Part shown: in pieces, positions 1-8,537 of the stretch
Layout of the letters: each line of letters starts with the position of its first letter
How positions within the stretch are numbered: the stretch's first letter is position 1
NCBI GenBank assembly: GCA_025499705.1
Contig: JAFMVE010000008.1
Coordinates: 107,788-171,787 of the forward strand
Direction: 5' to 3'
DNA length: 64,000 nucleotides
Origin: Carboxylicivirga caseinilyticus
Lineage (GTDB): Bacteria > Bacteroidota > Bacteroidia > Bacteroidales > Marinilabiliaceae
Notes under the pieces: model-generated
What the model was told of the DNA's origin: nothing
Seen by the model: only the letters and a program-made list of their open reading frames with translations
The model's database searches: none
Made by a program: the position numbers and the translations under genes

Positions 1-1792
1 CCCAGTTTACAAAAAACATTTCCTCAGTGATGCTGTACATCTGCTCAAGATTAAAAATACCGCAATGAGAAATAAATGCACTGAATCGCTTATTATGATG
101 ACCGGCTAGCCAGTAAATAGAGAAACCACCATAGCTGGCGCCAACAGCTCCCAGATTATCTTTATCAACGAAAGGTTCCTTTGCAACGGCATCAATGGCT
201 GAAAGATAATCTTTCATGTTCTGACCACCGTAATCACCACTGATTTGTTCGTTCCATTCCTGACCAAAACCTGGCAAACCTCTTCTGTTAGGAGCAACAA
301 TTATATAATCGTTGGCCGCCATCATTTGAAAGTTCCAGCGTAAGCTCCAGAACTGACTAACCATGCTTTGTGGACCTCCCTGGCAATATAAAAGAGTAGG
401 ATATTTTTTATTAGGATCGAAGTTAGGTGGGTATATCACCCAGGTGAGCATATCCTTATTGTCGGTAGTTTTAATCCATCTTTTTTCAACATTTCCCATT
501 TTTAACTGAGAAAGTAGTGGTTCATTAACCTTCGATATATTTATTCCTTCACCTGTTGTGGGGTCAACTGAAATAATTTCGGTTGGATACTGCATTGAGG
601 TTCGGGTGGCAATCAGTTTGTCACCGGCAATATCCACTGAGTTATAGTTGTGAATGCCATCTGTTACTTTTGCATAGGAGGCATCATCCAGGTTAAAAGC
701 ATAAATCTCATTCGATCCTTTATCCTCTGAAGTAAACCAAAGTTTTTTTCCATCTTCGCTCCAGGTAAGACCATGAACATTAAAGTCAATCTCTTTGCTG
801 TAATCGGTTTTTGTTCCTGTTGTCAGATCCAGAATAAACAAGCGGTTTTTATCGGCTTCGTAACCATCGCGTTCCATGCTTTCCCAGGCCATAAAATTTC
901 CATCAGGTGAGAAAGTTGGAGCAATATCGTAACCCATCATACCCTCGGTAAGGTTTTTAGTGGTTTTGTCGGCTATCGAATACAAATAAATATCGCTATT
1001 GGTTGAGAATGCAGAAGCTTTACCTTCTAGTTTTTTTGAAGTATAGGCAATGTTTTTACCATCAGGTGTAAAGGTAATCTGCTCCATTCCACCAAAAGGT
1101 TTGAGTGGTGAGTGATATTTTTCACCTTCCATAATATCAGTTGCAGAACCAACTGTTGAGCCATTGGCATAATCGATATAAAACACATGACTGTATGTGA
1201 AATCGTGCCAGCTGTCCCAATGGCGATACATTAAGTCATCTTCAATACGGGCATCTGCCAAAGGTAAATCGGGATAAAGATCGTGAATGTTTTCATCTAG
1301 TTTTACACTCTGTGTAAAAACCAGTTTATCCATTGTTGGCGAATATTTATACCCCTCAATTCCACTTTTGATATGAGTTACCTGAGTGGGTTTTGAACCG
1401 TCAGGATTCATTTCCCAAAGCTGAACATCGCCTGATTCAGACGACAGATAAGCAATCTTCTGTCCGTCGGGGCGCCAGCTAACCTCAAATTCATTTGCAT
1501 AGGTAGAAGTTATTTGTTTGAATTCGCCACCTTCGGCAGGTAGCGTATAAATATCTGTATAGGTTCTGTTTTCTTCAATCTTGGTGTATGAAACTGTAAA
1601 GACCACTGTTTCTCCATCTGGTGATACAGATACGTTTCCAATACGTCCGAATGACCAAAGAACCTCGGGTGTCATTATTTCACTTTCTACTTTTAAGTCG
1701 CGGTTGTTAAAGGTTGGTTTTTCGGCTGTTTGCGGATTACTACACGATATCAATAATCCAAGAAGGCCCAAAAAATAGATATACTTCTTCAT
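1..1792 (-). CDS. S9-family prolyl oligopeptidase-like serine peptidase, lipoprotein (C-terminus cut by window edge)
   Basis: Reading the minus strand from the ATG at 1792 gives about 597 codons open to the window edge, so the C-terminus is missing. The N-terminus (MKKYIYFLGLLGLLISCSN) is a lipoprotein signal with lipobox LISC. Residues about 40-400 look like a WD40/PD40 beta-propeller with repeated 'SPDG', 'RPDG' and 'SEDGKKLWFTSE' blades. The catalytic alpha/beta-hydrolase domain follows, with the nucleophile motif GASYGGFS near residue 550. The Asp and His of the triad would lie beyond the edge. Family members cleave short peptides, often after proline or as acyl-/dipeptidyl-aminopeptidases. 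It is divergent from the reductase gene at 2064, with a 271-bp gap between them. The family call is firm; the substrate is unknown. Confidence 0.88.
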   Translation of the reverse strand, partial: MKKYIYFLGLLGLLISCSNPQTAEKPTFNNRDLKVESEIMTPEVLWSFGRIGNVSVSPDGETVVFTVSYTKIEENRTYTDIYTLPAEGGEFKQITSTYANEFEVSWRPDGQKIAYLSSESGDVQLWEMNPDGSKPTQVTHIKSGIEGYKYSPTMDKLVFTQSVKLDENIHDLYPDLPLADARIEDDLMYRHWDSWHDFTYSHVFYIDYANGSTVGSATDIMEGEKYHSPLKPFGGMEQITFTPDGKNIAYTSKKLEGKASAFSTNSDIYLYSIADKTTKNLTEGMMGYDIAPTFSPDGNFMAWESMERDGYEADKNRLFILDLTTGTKTDYSKEIDFNVHGLTWSEDGKKLWFTSEDKGSNEIYAFNLDDASYAKVTDGIHNYNSVDIAGDKLIATRTSMQYPTEIISVDPTTGEGINISKVNEPLLSQLKMGNVEKRWIKTTDNKDMLTWVIYPPNFDPNKKYPTLLYCQGGPQSMVSQFWSLRWNFQMMAANDYIIVAPNRRGLPGFGQEWNEQISGDYGGQNMKDYLSAIDAVAKEPFVDKDNLGAVGASYGGFSIYWLAGHHNKRFSAFISHCGIFNLEQMYSITEEMFFVNW

Positions 1793-2040
1793 GTAATTAT
1801 AAGTTTTTGATGAATTTTGTTATTAAGTTAATATGATGATAAGGTATTGACTTGCGTTGTTTTCTGACCAATAAATGCGGTTTTAAAAGTAACATCTTTC
1901 TGAATATTAAGTTGTGAGAATTATCATGGAAATGATTTCTTAAGAATAGAAACATGTTTTTTCTTGCTTATTTTGAATCATCCTATATTAAGTGTTTAGT
2001 GTTTTGTTGTCTGGTTATCATCGTCTTAAATTACTATATT

Positions 2041-2063
2041 GGGATTCAATTAATCCGAATCCC
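2041..2063 (+). promoter_or_regulatory. Inverted repeat abutting the reductase start codon
   Basis: The sequence gggattc-(9 nt)-gaatccc forms a 7-bp stem that ends at the base before the ATG at 2064. It occupies the space where a ribosome would bind. It could tune translation initiation or bind a protein, but no function is proven. Confidence 0.4.
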
Positions 2064-3260
2064 ATGAATAAATCAGACAACAGCAGAAGAAATTTTTTAA
2101 AGCTGACAGCAGCCGGTTTAGCCGGAGCAGCTTTAATAAAGAGTGAAACGGCACAGGCAGCCAGTTTTAAAAAAGCCGACGTTATTTACCGTACATTAGG
2201 ACGAACAGGAGTTAAGCTTCCCATTGTTAGTATGGGCGCCATGCGAGGTGATACCAAAGCTTTAATTGAGGCAGGAATAAAAAGAGGAATCGTACATTTT
2301 GACACTGCTCACGTTTATCAAAAGGGGAAAAACGAAGAAATGCTGGGAGAAATATTCCAGAATTATGATCGAAACCAGTTTTTTATAGCGACCAAGGTTG
2401 TGCCTGATGATATGGATAGAAAAACAGGTGAGATAGGATCTGGTTTTACTGTCGAAAAGTTTATGGAGTACCTCGATACTAGTTTAAAACGCTTGCAAAT
2501 GGATCAGGTTGATTTACTTTATGCTCATGCTGTATCTTCCGGTAAAGCAGTGTTGCATCCTGAATTGATTAAGGCATTGAAACTGGCCAAAGAGCAGGGT
2601 AAGTGCAAGTTTTTGGGCGTATCAACTCATAAAAACGAACCTGAAGTTATAAAAGCTGCTGTAGAAGCCGGTATTTATGATGTGGTTCTCACTGCCTATA
2701 ATTTTAAACAGGATCATCGCGACGAATTAACGCAGACCATTGCTGATGCAGCTGCTAAAGGAATAGGCTTTGTTGCTATGAAAACAATGGCAGGTGGTTT
2801 TCTGGATGAAGAGCATACCAAGCCGGTTAATACCAAAGCTGCCTTGAAATGGGCTTTACAAAATGAAAATATATGTACAGCTATACCTGGCTTTACAGCC
2901 TTTGAACATTTAGACGAGAGTTTTTCGGTAATGGAAAAGCTTAAGATGTCAAAGCAGGAAGAGAAAGATCTGGAATTTGCCCGCGAATATGCAGGGTTGT
3001 ATTGTAATCAGTGTAGTGTGTGCGCCGGACAATGTAAAAAAGGATTACCCATACCTGAAATTATGCGCTCGTATATGTACACTTATGGTTATCGCGATAT
3101 GAATCAGGCTAAGACCTTACTTGCTGATATGGGCGTAAAAAACGATCCATGCTCTGATTGTGATAGCTGTACAGTTTCCTGTGTTAAGAATTTTGCCGTT
3201 GCTGATAAAATTAAAAAAGTTAGTCGTTTGGTTGATGTTCCGGATGAATTTATCAGCTAA
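2064..3260 (+). CDS. Tat-exported aldo/keto reductase with C-terminal Fe-S cysteine clusters
   Basis: The ATG at 2064 is chosen over an in-frame ATG at 1992 because it puts a textbook twin-arginine signal (SRRNFLK, then a hydrophobic stretch) at the N-terminus. The 398-aa product has an aldo/keto reductase TIM barrel at about residues 38-300. Active-site type residues are seen in FDTAHVY (Asp, Tyr), ATKVV (Lys) and YAHAV (His). The tail carries CNQCSVCAGQC (about residue 314) and CSDCDSCTVSC (about residue 362), which are ferredoxin-like ligand sets for 4Fe-4S clusters. Tat export fits a protein that folds with cofactor before export. Redox partner and substrate are unknown. The next gene, a DUF6599 protein, starts 30 bp downstream and is probably co-transcribed. 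Confidence 0.88.
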   Translation: MNKSDNSRRNFLKLTAAGLAGAALIKSETAQAASFKKADVIYRTLGRTGVKLPIVSMGAMRGDTKALIEAGIKRGIVHFDTAHVYQKGKNEEMLGEIFQNYDRNQFFIATKVVPDDMDRKTGEIGSGFTVEKFMEYLDTSLKRLQMDQVDLLYAHAVSSGKAVLHPELIKALKLAKEQGKCKFLGVSTHKNEPEVIKAAVEAGIYDVVLTAYNFKQDHRDELTQTIADAAAKGIGFVAMKTMAGGFLDEEHTKPVNTKAALKWALQNENICTAIPGFTAFEHLDESFSVMEKLKMSKQEEKDLEFAREYAGLYCNQCSVCAGQCKKGLPIPEIMRSYMYTYGYRDMNQAKTLLADMGVKNDPCSDCDSCTVSCVKNFAVADKIKKVSRLVDVPDEFIS

Positions 3261-3290
3261 TATCGTAAGCGTTAATTTTAAAATAGTTGA

Positions 3291-4136
3291 ATGAAGAAAA
3301 TTTTATTAAGTGTGATGGCATTTGTTTGCGTCACATTGGTGGGTGCTCAGACTTATCCTGCTCAATTTGAAAATATTGAAGGTTTTACTTTGCAAGGAGA
3401 AAAGCAGTTTTTCGACCGTGATAATCTGTATAATTATATCAACGGAGCCTCTGATTTTTATCTGGGTTATGATTTTCAGGATTTATGGGTTGCCGATTAT
3501 ACAAATGATCAGGAACAGTCGTTAACATTGGAGCTCTATCGACATGGTGATAATATGTATGCCTTTGGTATTTACTCTGAAGAAAGACCACAAGCGGCAA
3601 ACTTATTGGAGATTGGAGCTGAGGGTTTTTACGAAAGTGGAGCTGTTTTTTTTCTGGCGGGTAGTTATTATGTGAAGGTTTACAACGGGCATCCAGCATT
3701 GGATGAGGATTCATTAGTTGACTTTGCCAAACAGGTGGCTGGTAAAGTATGCGAAAAATGCCTGCTTCCCGAACAGTTAAGTTATTTCCCTGCTGAAAAC
3801 AAAATACCTTCGAGCGAGCGATATATGGCCGAGAATTTTATGGGAGTAACCGGGTTTAATGGTGCGTTTACGGCTAAATACAAGATAGGTGACGAAGAGT
3901 GCAGATTATTTGTTTATAAGGGAGATGATGAGAGATGTCGTGAGATCATGAGTAAATATTTTACTCGTTTAAAGTTTAAAAAGAAGTTGAAAGAAATAAC
4001 CTATGTGTTTGATGATCCTTATCTGGATAAGGTTAAGCTCACCTATAAAAAAGGATTTATCTATGGAATGCTGGATTGCAAAGAACCAGAGAAAGTAAAG
4101 GGGTTATATGATGGTTTTGTAAGCCAAAATAAATAA
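3291..4136 (+). CDS. DUF6599-family exported protein
   Basis: This 281-aa protein has a cleavable signal peptide (MKKILLSVMAFVCVTLVGAQ). The body matches what I recall of the DUF6599 family: an early 'LYNYINGASDFYLGYDF' block followed by 'YRHGDNMYAFGIYSEERP'. No catalytic motif is visible and function is unknown. It begins 30 bp after the Tat-exported Fe-S reductase and is probably in the same transcript, so a role beside that periplasmic redox enzyme is a reasonable but unproved inference. A paired-arm hairpin shared with the convergent helicase gene lies 58 bp downstream. Confidence 0.72.
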   Translation: MKKILLSVMAFVCVTLVGAQTYPAQFENIEGFTLQGEKQFFDRDNLYNYINGASDFYLGYDFQDLWVADYTNDQEQSLTLELYRHGDNMYAFGIYSEERPQAANLLEIGAEGFYESGAVFFLAGSYYVKVYNGHPALDEDSLVDFAKQVAGKVCEKCLLPEQLSYFPAENKIPSSERYMAENFMGVTGFNGAFTAKYKIGDEECRLFVYKGDDERCREIMSKYFTRLKFKKKLKEITYVFDDPYLDKVKLTYKKGFIYGMLDCKEPEKVKGLYDGFVSQNK

Positions 4137-4189
4137 TGGTTTTAGCTATAGTTAAGAAACAACAGAATAATTAAAATTTAATAATCTAT

Positions 4190-4220
4190 AAAAAAGAGGC
4201 ATCGTTTCCGGTGCCTCTTG
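4190..4220. terminator. Shared terminator between convergent DUF6599 and DEAD-helicase genes
   Basis: The arms aagaggca (4194-4201) and tgcctctt (4212-4219) form a hairpin. A run of A just before it (4190-4195) reads as a U-run on the minus strand, so it best terminates the helicase transcript. The plus-strand side has only a weak T-rich tail. Confidence 0.75.
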
Positions 4221-4225
4221 GTGTG

Positions 4226-5896
4226 TTATTGTCGTCTTTTAGTTCTTCTTTTCGACGATGGTTTTGGTGTAGCCACTTCAAGGCTTACTTTTTTACCTTT
4301 TAATTTAGTTTTACCAAGCTTTTCAATTACTTCCTGCTCATAGTCTTTATCAACTTCAATGAAAGAGAAGTTACGAAGTAATTCAATCTTACCTACTTTT
4401 ACGGTTGTACCTTTAAATTTGCTGTTTATCAGGCCAATGATATCACCTGAAGAAACTTTGTCAGTTTTTCCCAGATTGATAAATAAACGGCTGAAAGGAA
4501 CATCGCCTCTTCTTCCTCCACCATTACGTCCTTTTGAACGATCTTCTTTATAGATATTCAGATCAGGAGCATCTTTATAATACTCCATAAAACGGTTGAA
4601 TTCTGCTGCTACAAACTGAGTAATCAACTGTTCGCGCTCCATGGTTGCCAGCTTTTCGTATACGGCAGGCATTAAAGCTTTAACAGGTGAATCATCTTCC
4701 AATACTGTATTATCAACCCGGTCGAGGAAGTGGAATAATTGTTTTTCGCAAATCTCGTCTGCCTTTGGAACCCATTTGCGTTCGAAAGTTTTCTTGGCAA
4801 TTTTTTCTATAGCTTTGATACGATGAGCTTCGCGGGCATGGATGATAGATACGGATATACCTTTTTTACCTGCACGTCCTGTACGACCGCTTCGGTGAAT
4901 GTATACCTCAATATCATCCGGCAAGTTATAGTTAATAACGTGTGTTAGGTCGTTTACGTCAATTCCCCTGGCAGCCACATCGGTAGCAACTAAAAGTTGA
5001 AGGTGATTTTTACGGAAACGGTGCATTACCAAATCACGTTGTGCCTGTGAAAGGTCACCATGAATAGCATCTGCATTGTAGCCATCAGCCATTAAGCTGT
5101 CAGCAATGTCTTTGGTTTCCTGACGGGTACGACAGAATACAATTCCGTAAACATCAGGTGTAACGTCAACAATGCGCTTCAGTGCTTTGTAACGATCGCT
5201 TGCATGAACCATGTAATAATGGTGTTCTACATTGGATGAACCTGAGTTTTTAGTACCAACGCTGATTTCAACCGGATCCTGCATGTACTGTTTCGACATA
5301 CGTGCAATATCAGGTGGCATGGTAGCTGAGAAAAGTAAGGTTTGTCTCCACTCTGGAGTTTGTGCCATGATGCTTTCCAAATCATCTTTGAAGCCCATGT
5401 TTAACATCTCGTCTGCTTCATCAAGTATCAACCAACGAACATCACCCAATTCAATTGCGTTACGATTGATAAGGTCGTTCATACGGCCTGGAGTACCCAC
5501 TACAATATGTGTTCCTCTTTTCAAAGCTCTGATCTGAGTTCTGATTTCAGTTCCTCCATACACGGGAGTGATGTACAAATCCTTATAATATTTTGCGTAG
5601 TTGTTCAGGTCTTTTGTGATTTGCAGACACAATTCGCGTGTAGGACATAAAATCAAAGCCTGAACTTTTTTATCTTCGGTAATAATCTGTGGTATCACCG
5701 GTAATCCAAATGCTCCTGTTTTTCCGGTTCCGGTTTGTGCCAGAGCAATCAGGTCGTTACCGTAGTTTAGAATTTCAGGAATGGTCTTCGTTTGAATAGG
5801 GGTTGGTGTTTCGTATCCAAGCTCACCAATAGCTTTCAGAACTTCTTCCGGAAGTCCGCTTTCTTTAAATGTTTGCATAAATAATTCTTTATCCAC
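4226..5896 (-). CDS. DEAD-box ATP-dependent RNA helicase with DbpA-type RNA-binding domain
   Basis: This 556-aa cytosolic helicase has the complete motif set. It shows the Q motif region (GYETPTPIQ), Walker A AQTGTGKT, PTREL, TPGR, DEAD, SAT, and the helicase C-domain motifs including HRSGRTGRAG. After about residue 440 there is a basic linker and then a DbpA-like RNA-recognition fold (VPFSRLFINLGKTDKVSSGDI), ending in a lysine/arginine-rich tail. This is the DeaD/CsdA type that unwinds structured RNA in ribosome assembly or cold adaptation. ATG at 5896 is used; a second Met six codons in is possible. An 85-nt leader with a -7-like box at 5989-5996 precedes it. Confidence 0.93.
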   Translation of the reverse strand: MDKELFMQTFKESGLPEEVLKAIGELGYETPTPIQTKTIPEILNYGNDLIALAQTGTGKTGAFGLPVIPQIITEDKKVQALILCPTRELCLQITKDLNNYAKYYKDLYITPVYGGTEIRTQIRALKRGTHIVVGTPGRMNDLINRNAIELGDVRWLILDEADEMLNMGFKDDLESIMAQTPEWRQTLLFSATMPPDIARMSKQYMQDPVEISVGTKNSGSSNVEHHYYMVHASDRYKALKRIVDVTPDVYGIVFCRTRQETKDIADSLMADGYNADAIHGDLSQAQRDLVMHRFRKNHLQLLVATDVAARGIDVNDLTHVINYNLPDDIEVYIHRSGRTGRAGKKGISVSIIHAREAHRIKAIEKIAKKTFERKWVPKADEICEKQLFHFLDRVDNTVLEDDSPVKALMPAVYEKLATMEREQLITQFVAAEFNRFMEYYKDAPDLNIYKEDRSKGRNGGGRRGDVPFSRLFINLGKTDKVSSGDIIGLINSKFKGTTVKVGKIELLRNFSFIEVDKDYEQEVIEKLGKTKLKGKKVSLEVATPKPSSKRRTKRRQ

Positions 5897-5988
5897 CCCT
5901 TCTCACGATCATGCAGCGATACCAAGAATTAATTATGCTACGACAGTGCTACTGATTGTGACCTGAGTGGTCCTCGTTAAATCGAGCG

Positions 5989-5996
5989 CAAAGATA
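5989..5996 (-). promoter_or_regulatory. Candidate -7 promoter box for the DEAD-box helicase
   Basis: On the minus strand these bases read TATCTTTG, an exact match to the Bacteroidota TAnnTTTG -7 element. A TTTG lies further upstream, but the spacing (about 27 bp) is longer than the usual 19-21, so the -33 element is uncertain. A start here would give a leader of about 85 nt. Confidence 0.5.
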
Positions 5997-6069
5997 GACC
6001 TCTTTTTTTAAAAATGTGGTATCCAAACGGAACTTATTGATTTTTTGGCATTAATTAACTTTTTACCTG

Positions 6070-8478
6070 CTAAAGTGAAAGCATCAGAGAGATAATAATA
6101 TTCCGTCCGGGTGCAGCAATACCTGATGAATAGGTTTTGTAACGTTTATTAGTAATGTTTTCTATACCAGCTGTAGCTAATAGGTTAGGGGTGATGTGGT
6201 ATTGCGAAACCAGATTTATGGTTGTCCAACCCGGGGCATATGGATTACCATTTGTGTCGAGGGCATACATGTATGCTTTGTCAATCTCGCTTTCGGGCAT
6301 ATTGTTATATGATACCTCACCATTGTATTGAATATTGAAGTCAAGCTTTAGTTTTTCTGTTTCGTAACTCAGGTGTGTAACTCCAAACCATGGTGCAGCA
6401 TGACGTAAAGGAGACGTTGTTCCATCGTCGAGTTCTTCCTGTCCTTTCTGATAATTAAATCTGCTGGAAGCACTGATACCTGATCTCCACTTATATTCCA
6501 TGCCAGCCTGAATTCCATAAACTTTTGCATGAGCAGCATTTTGTATTGCCTGCACCTTACTTAATTCACTATCATACAAAATACTGTCCTGACCGTTCAG
6601 TTGATAATCTCTGCGAACCATGGCATTGGTTAACCAGGTGTAATAAGCTGCCATGTCGATTTTTAGTTTTTCAATTACAACAATGGCTGCACCTACTTCT
6701 CCGTTGATGGCATATTCAGGTTTTAGATCAGGATTGGGAACTACGACTGATCCGGGTTCTGAATCAAATACTTTACCAATGTCGTCAATATTGGGAGCAC
6801 GAAATCCCGTCGACAAAGAAGAGCTTAGCTGAATATTTTCATTAGGATTGTGAATAATGCCAAGACTACCGGTTAATGCTCCAGTGTTAAGAGTTGTGTT
6901 GTCAAAGCGGAAATCGAAAAACTCATCACTAAATTCGGCATTTAAGTGAATGTAGTTGTAGCGAACACCTCCTTGCAGACTTGTTTTTTTTGTTACTTTA
7001 TGTAAGTAGTTTCCGTAAGCTGCCGTAGATAACCAAACAGAGCCATCGGGGTAACGTGATGAAGCAGGTGCTGTTATGTTAGTAAAGATGTCTTCCTGAA
7101 GTCCTTCTGAGTTGATAGAATTACCGATAGCTTCAAAACCGTAGAATAGACGATTGCCATTCTGATTGTTTTTTTCAAAGTCAACATTCAGATTAATGGC
7201 ATTAACTTTTTCGGTTCTGTGAGTGATGGATGAACTATTTAAGCTACGGTTGTGTCTGCTTTCTTTAAAATGTTGGTGAGATGCAATAATGTGCATGTGG
7301 TCATAGATCTTGGTTGGAGATGAGTGTTGGATGCTAAGGTTATTCATCATCCAAACCTGCGGTCCATAATACCATTCGGCATAGCGCAATGTATTGTTTT
7401 TGTATTGTATAAGTCGATCGTAACGATCAACATTTGAAGATTCAGAGTAATTAAAGCTGTAATTCAGTTGCCAGTTATTATTGGGTGTATATTTAAACTT
7501 TTGCATCAGGTTCACCTGGTTGTAGGCAGTAGGAGTTTGTAGCTCCGGGTTTGTGTTTTTAATAATCTGGTCAACACCATTTTTTGTAATCACATATTCA
7601 GGTCGTAGGTATTCATCGGGTCCATTTGACCCCATCTTTAAATCACTAAAATCAGAATAGGTGAAACTTGTAAATGAAGCCCACTTTTCAAATCCCAGGT
7701 TTAAATCAAAATGTCCTGTCGCCTCATTGTTAGCTGATGAATAACGAGTGTTAGCTCTTAATTTAATAAGTGTTTTGTCGCCATGGCCAATTATTGGATC
7801 GAAGGTTAAAAATCCCATTACACCACCAATGGCATCACTTCCATAAATTACTGAACCAGGACCAAAAATTACTTCTGCCCGGTTTGTGGAAAACGGATCG
7901 AGCGAAATAATGTTTTGCAGATTACCACTTCTGAAGATAGCATTATTCATTCTTACTCCATCAACGGTTATTAATACACGGTTTGTTGCAAAACCTCTTA
8001 TCATAGGGCTGCCTCCTCCAAGCTGACTCTTCTGAATATATACATCTCCGGTATTGGCGATTAAATCAGCTGCTGTTTGAGGGTTTAAAAAAGTAATGTC
8101 TTTGGGTTTCAGGATGGTTACTTTAGAAGGGGTTTCTCTTCTTCCTTGTTTCCACTTTGTTGCAGAAACGATTATTTCATCCAAAGAGAGTTCGCTTGGC
8201 TCCAGCAATAATACCCAGTTTAGTTTTTTTAATTGTTGGTAACTAAGAATCTTTGATTCATAACCAATTAGTCTGAAAAAAATACTATCTACATCGGCAA
8301 ATTCTTCCAAAGATGCTTTCCCATTGGTATTAGTTACGGTACTAATGGTTGGTGTTGAAGTAAAAATAGTTACCAGTTCAAGTGGTTGCAGATTCTGAGC
8401 ATCGCGCACAGAGATAGTCTGAGCATTACTTATAAATATGGTGCAAACAAATGCAATTAATAAAGATATTCGGATCAT
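6070..8478 (-). CDS. TonB-dependent outer-membrane receptor (heme/iron-type)
   Basis: This 802-aa protein has a signal peptide (MIRISLLIAFVCTIFISNAQ). A carboxypeptidase-regulatory-like domain follows at about residues 20-90. The plug domain is at about 105-225, with the block GGGSPMIRGFATNRVLITVDG followed by 'IFGPGSVIYGSDAIGGV'. A long outer-membrane beta-barrel ends in a hydrophobic aromatic-type strand (ISLMLSL). The plug sequence resembles hemoglobin/heme-type TonB receptors, so iron or heme uptake is my best guess; vitamin or other siderophore cargo is possible. It has no SusD partner. It starts 59 bp after a metallophosphoesterase gene, with its own candidate -7 box in that gap. Confidence 0.87.
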   Translation of the reverse strand: MIRISLLIAFVCTIFISNAQTISVRDAQNLQPLELVTIFTSTPTISTVTNTNGKASLEEFADVDSIFFRLIGYESKILSYQQLKKLNWVLLLEPSELSLDEIIVSATKWKQGRRETPSKVTILKPKDITFLNPQTAADLIANTGDVYIQKSQLGGGSPMIRGFATNRVLITVDGVRMNNAIFRSGNLQNIISLDPFSTNRAEVIFGPGSVIYGSDAIGGVMGFLTFDPIIGHGDKTLIKLRANTRYSSANNEATGHFDLNLGFEKWASFTSFTYSDFSDLKMGSNGPDEYLRPEYVITKNGVDQIIKNTNPELQTPTAYNQVNLMQKFKYTPNNNWQLNYSFNYSESSNVDRYDRLIQYKNNTLRYAEWYYGPQVWMMNNLSIQHSSPTKIYDHMHIIASHQHFKESRHNRSLNSSSITHRTEKVNAINLNVDFEKNNQNGNRLFYGFEAIGNSINSEGLQEDIFTNITAPASSRYPDGSVWLSTAAYGNYLHKVTKKTSLQGGVRYNYIHLNAEFSDEFFDFRFDNTTLNTGALTGSLGIIHNPNENIQLSSSLSTGFRAPNIDDIGKVFDSEPGSVVVPNPDLKPEYAINGEVGAAIVVIEKLKIDMAAYYTWLTNAMVRRDYQLNGQDSILYDSELSKVQAIQNAAHAKVYGIQAGMEYKWRSGISASSRFNYQKGQEELDDGTTSPLRHAAPWFGVTHLSYETEKLKLDFNIQYNGEVSYNNMPESEIDKAYMYALDTNGNPYAPGWTTINLVSQYHITPNLLATAGIENITNKRYKTYSSGIAAPGRNIIISLMLSL

Positions 8479-8508
8479 AAGATTGAGCCGGGTTGAATAT
8501 TAGGTTAC

Positions 8509-8533
8509 ATCTTTGATATATGAATCAAAGATA
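8509..8533 (-). promoter_or_regulatory. Promoter box with overlapping inverted repeat upstream of the TonB receptor
   Basis: The minus strand reads TATCTTTG at 8526-8533, matching the TAnnTTTG -7 consensus, about 48 bp before the receptor ATG. The same bases form half of an inverted repeat, atctttgat (8509-8517) and atcaaagat (8524-8532). A regulator bound there would sit on the promoter. An operator is inferred, not shown. Confidence 0.45.
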
Positions 8534-8537
8534 GAGT

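Noticed and set aside
3439..3714. Antisense ORF of 91 codons inside the DUF6599 gene
   Set aside because: It is fully opposite a gene with a signal peptide and family match; composition is shadow-like (His/Pro/Gln-rich) and it has no own promoter.
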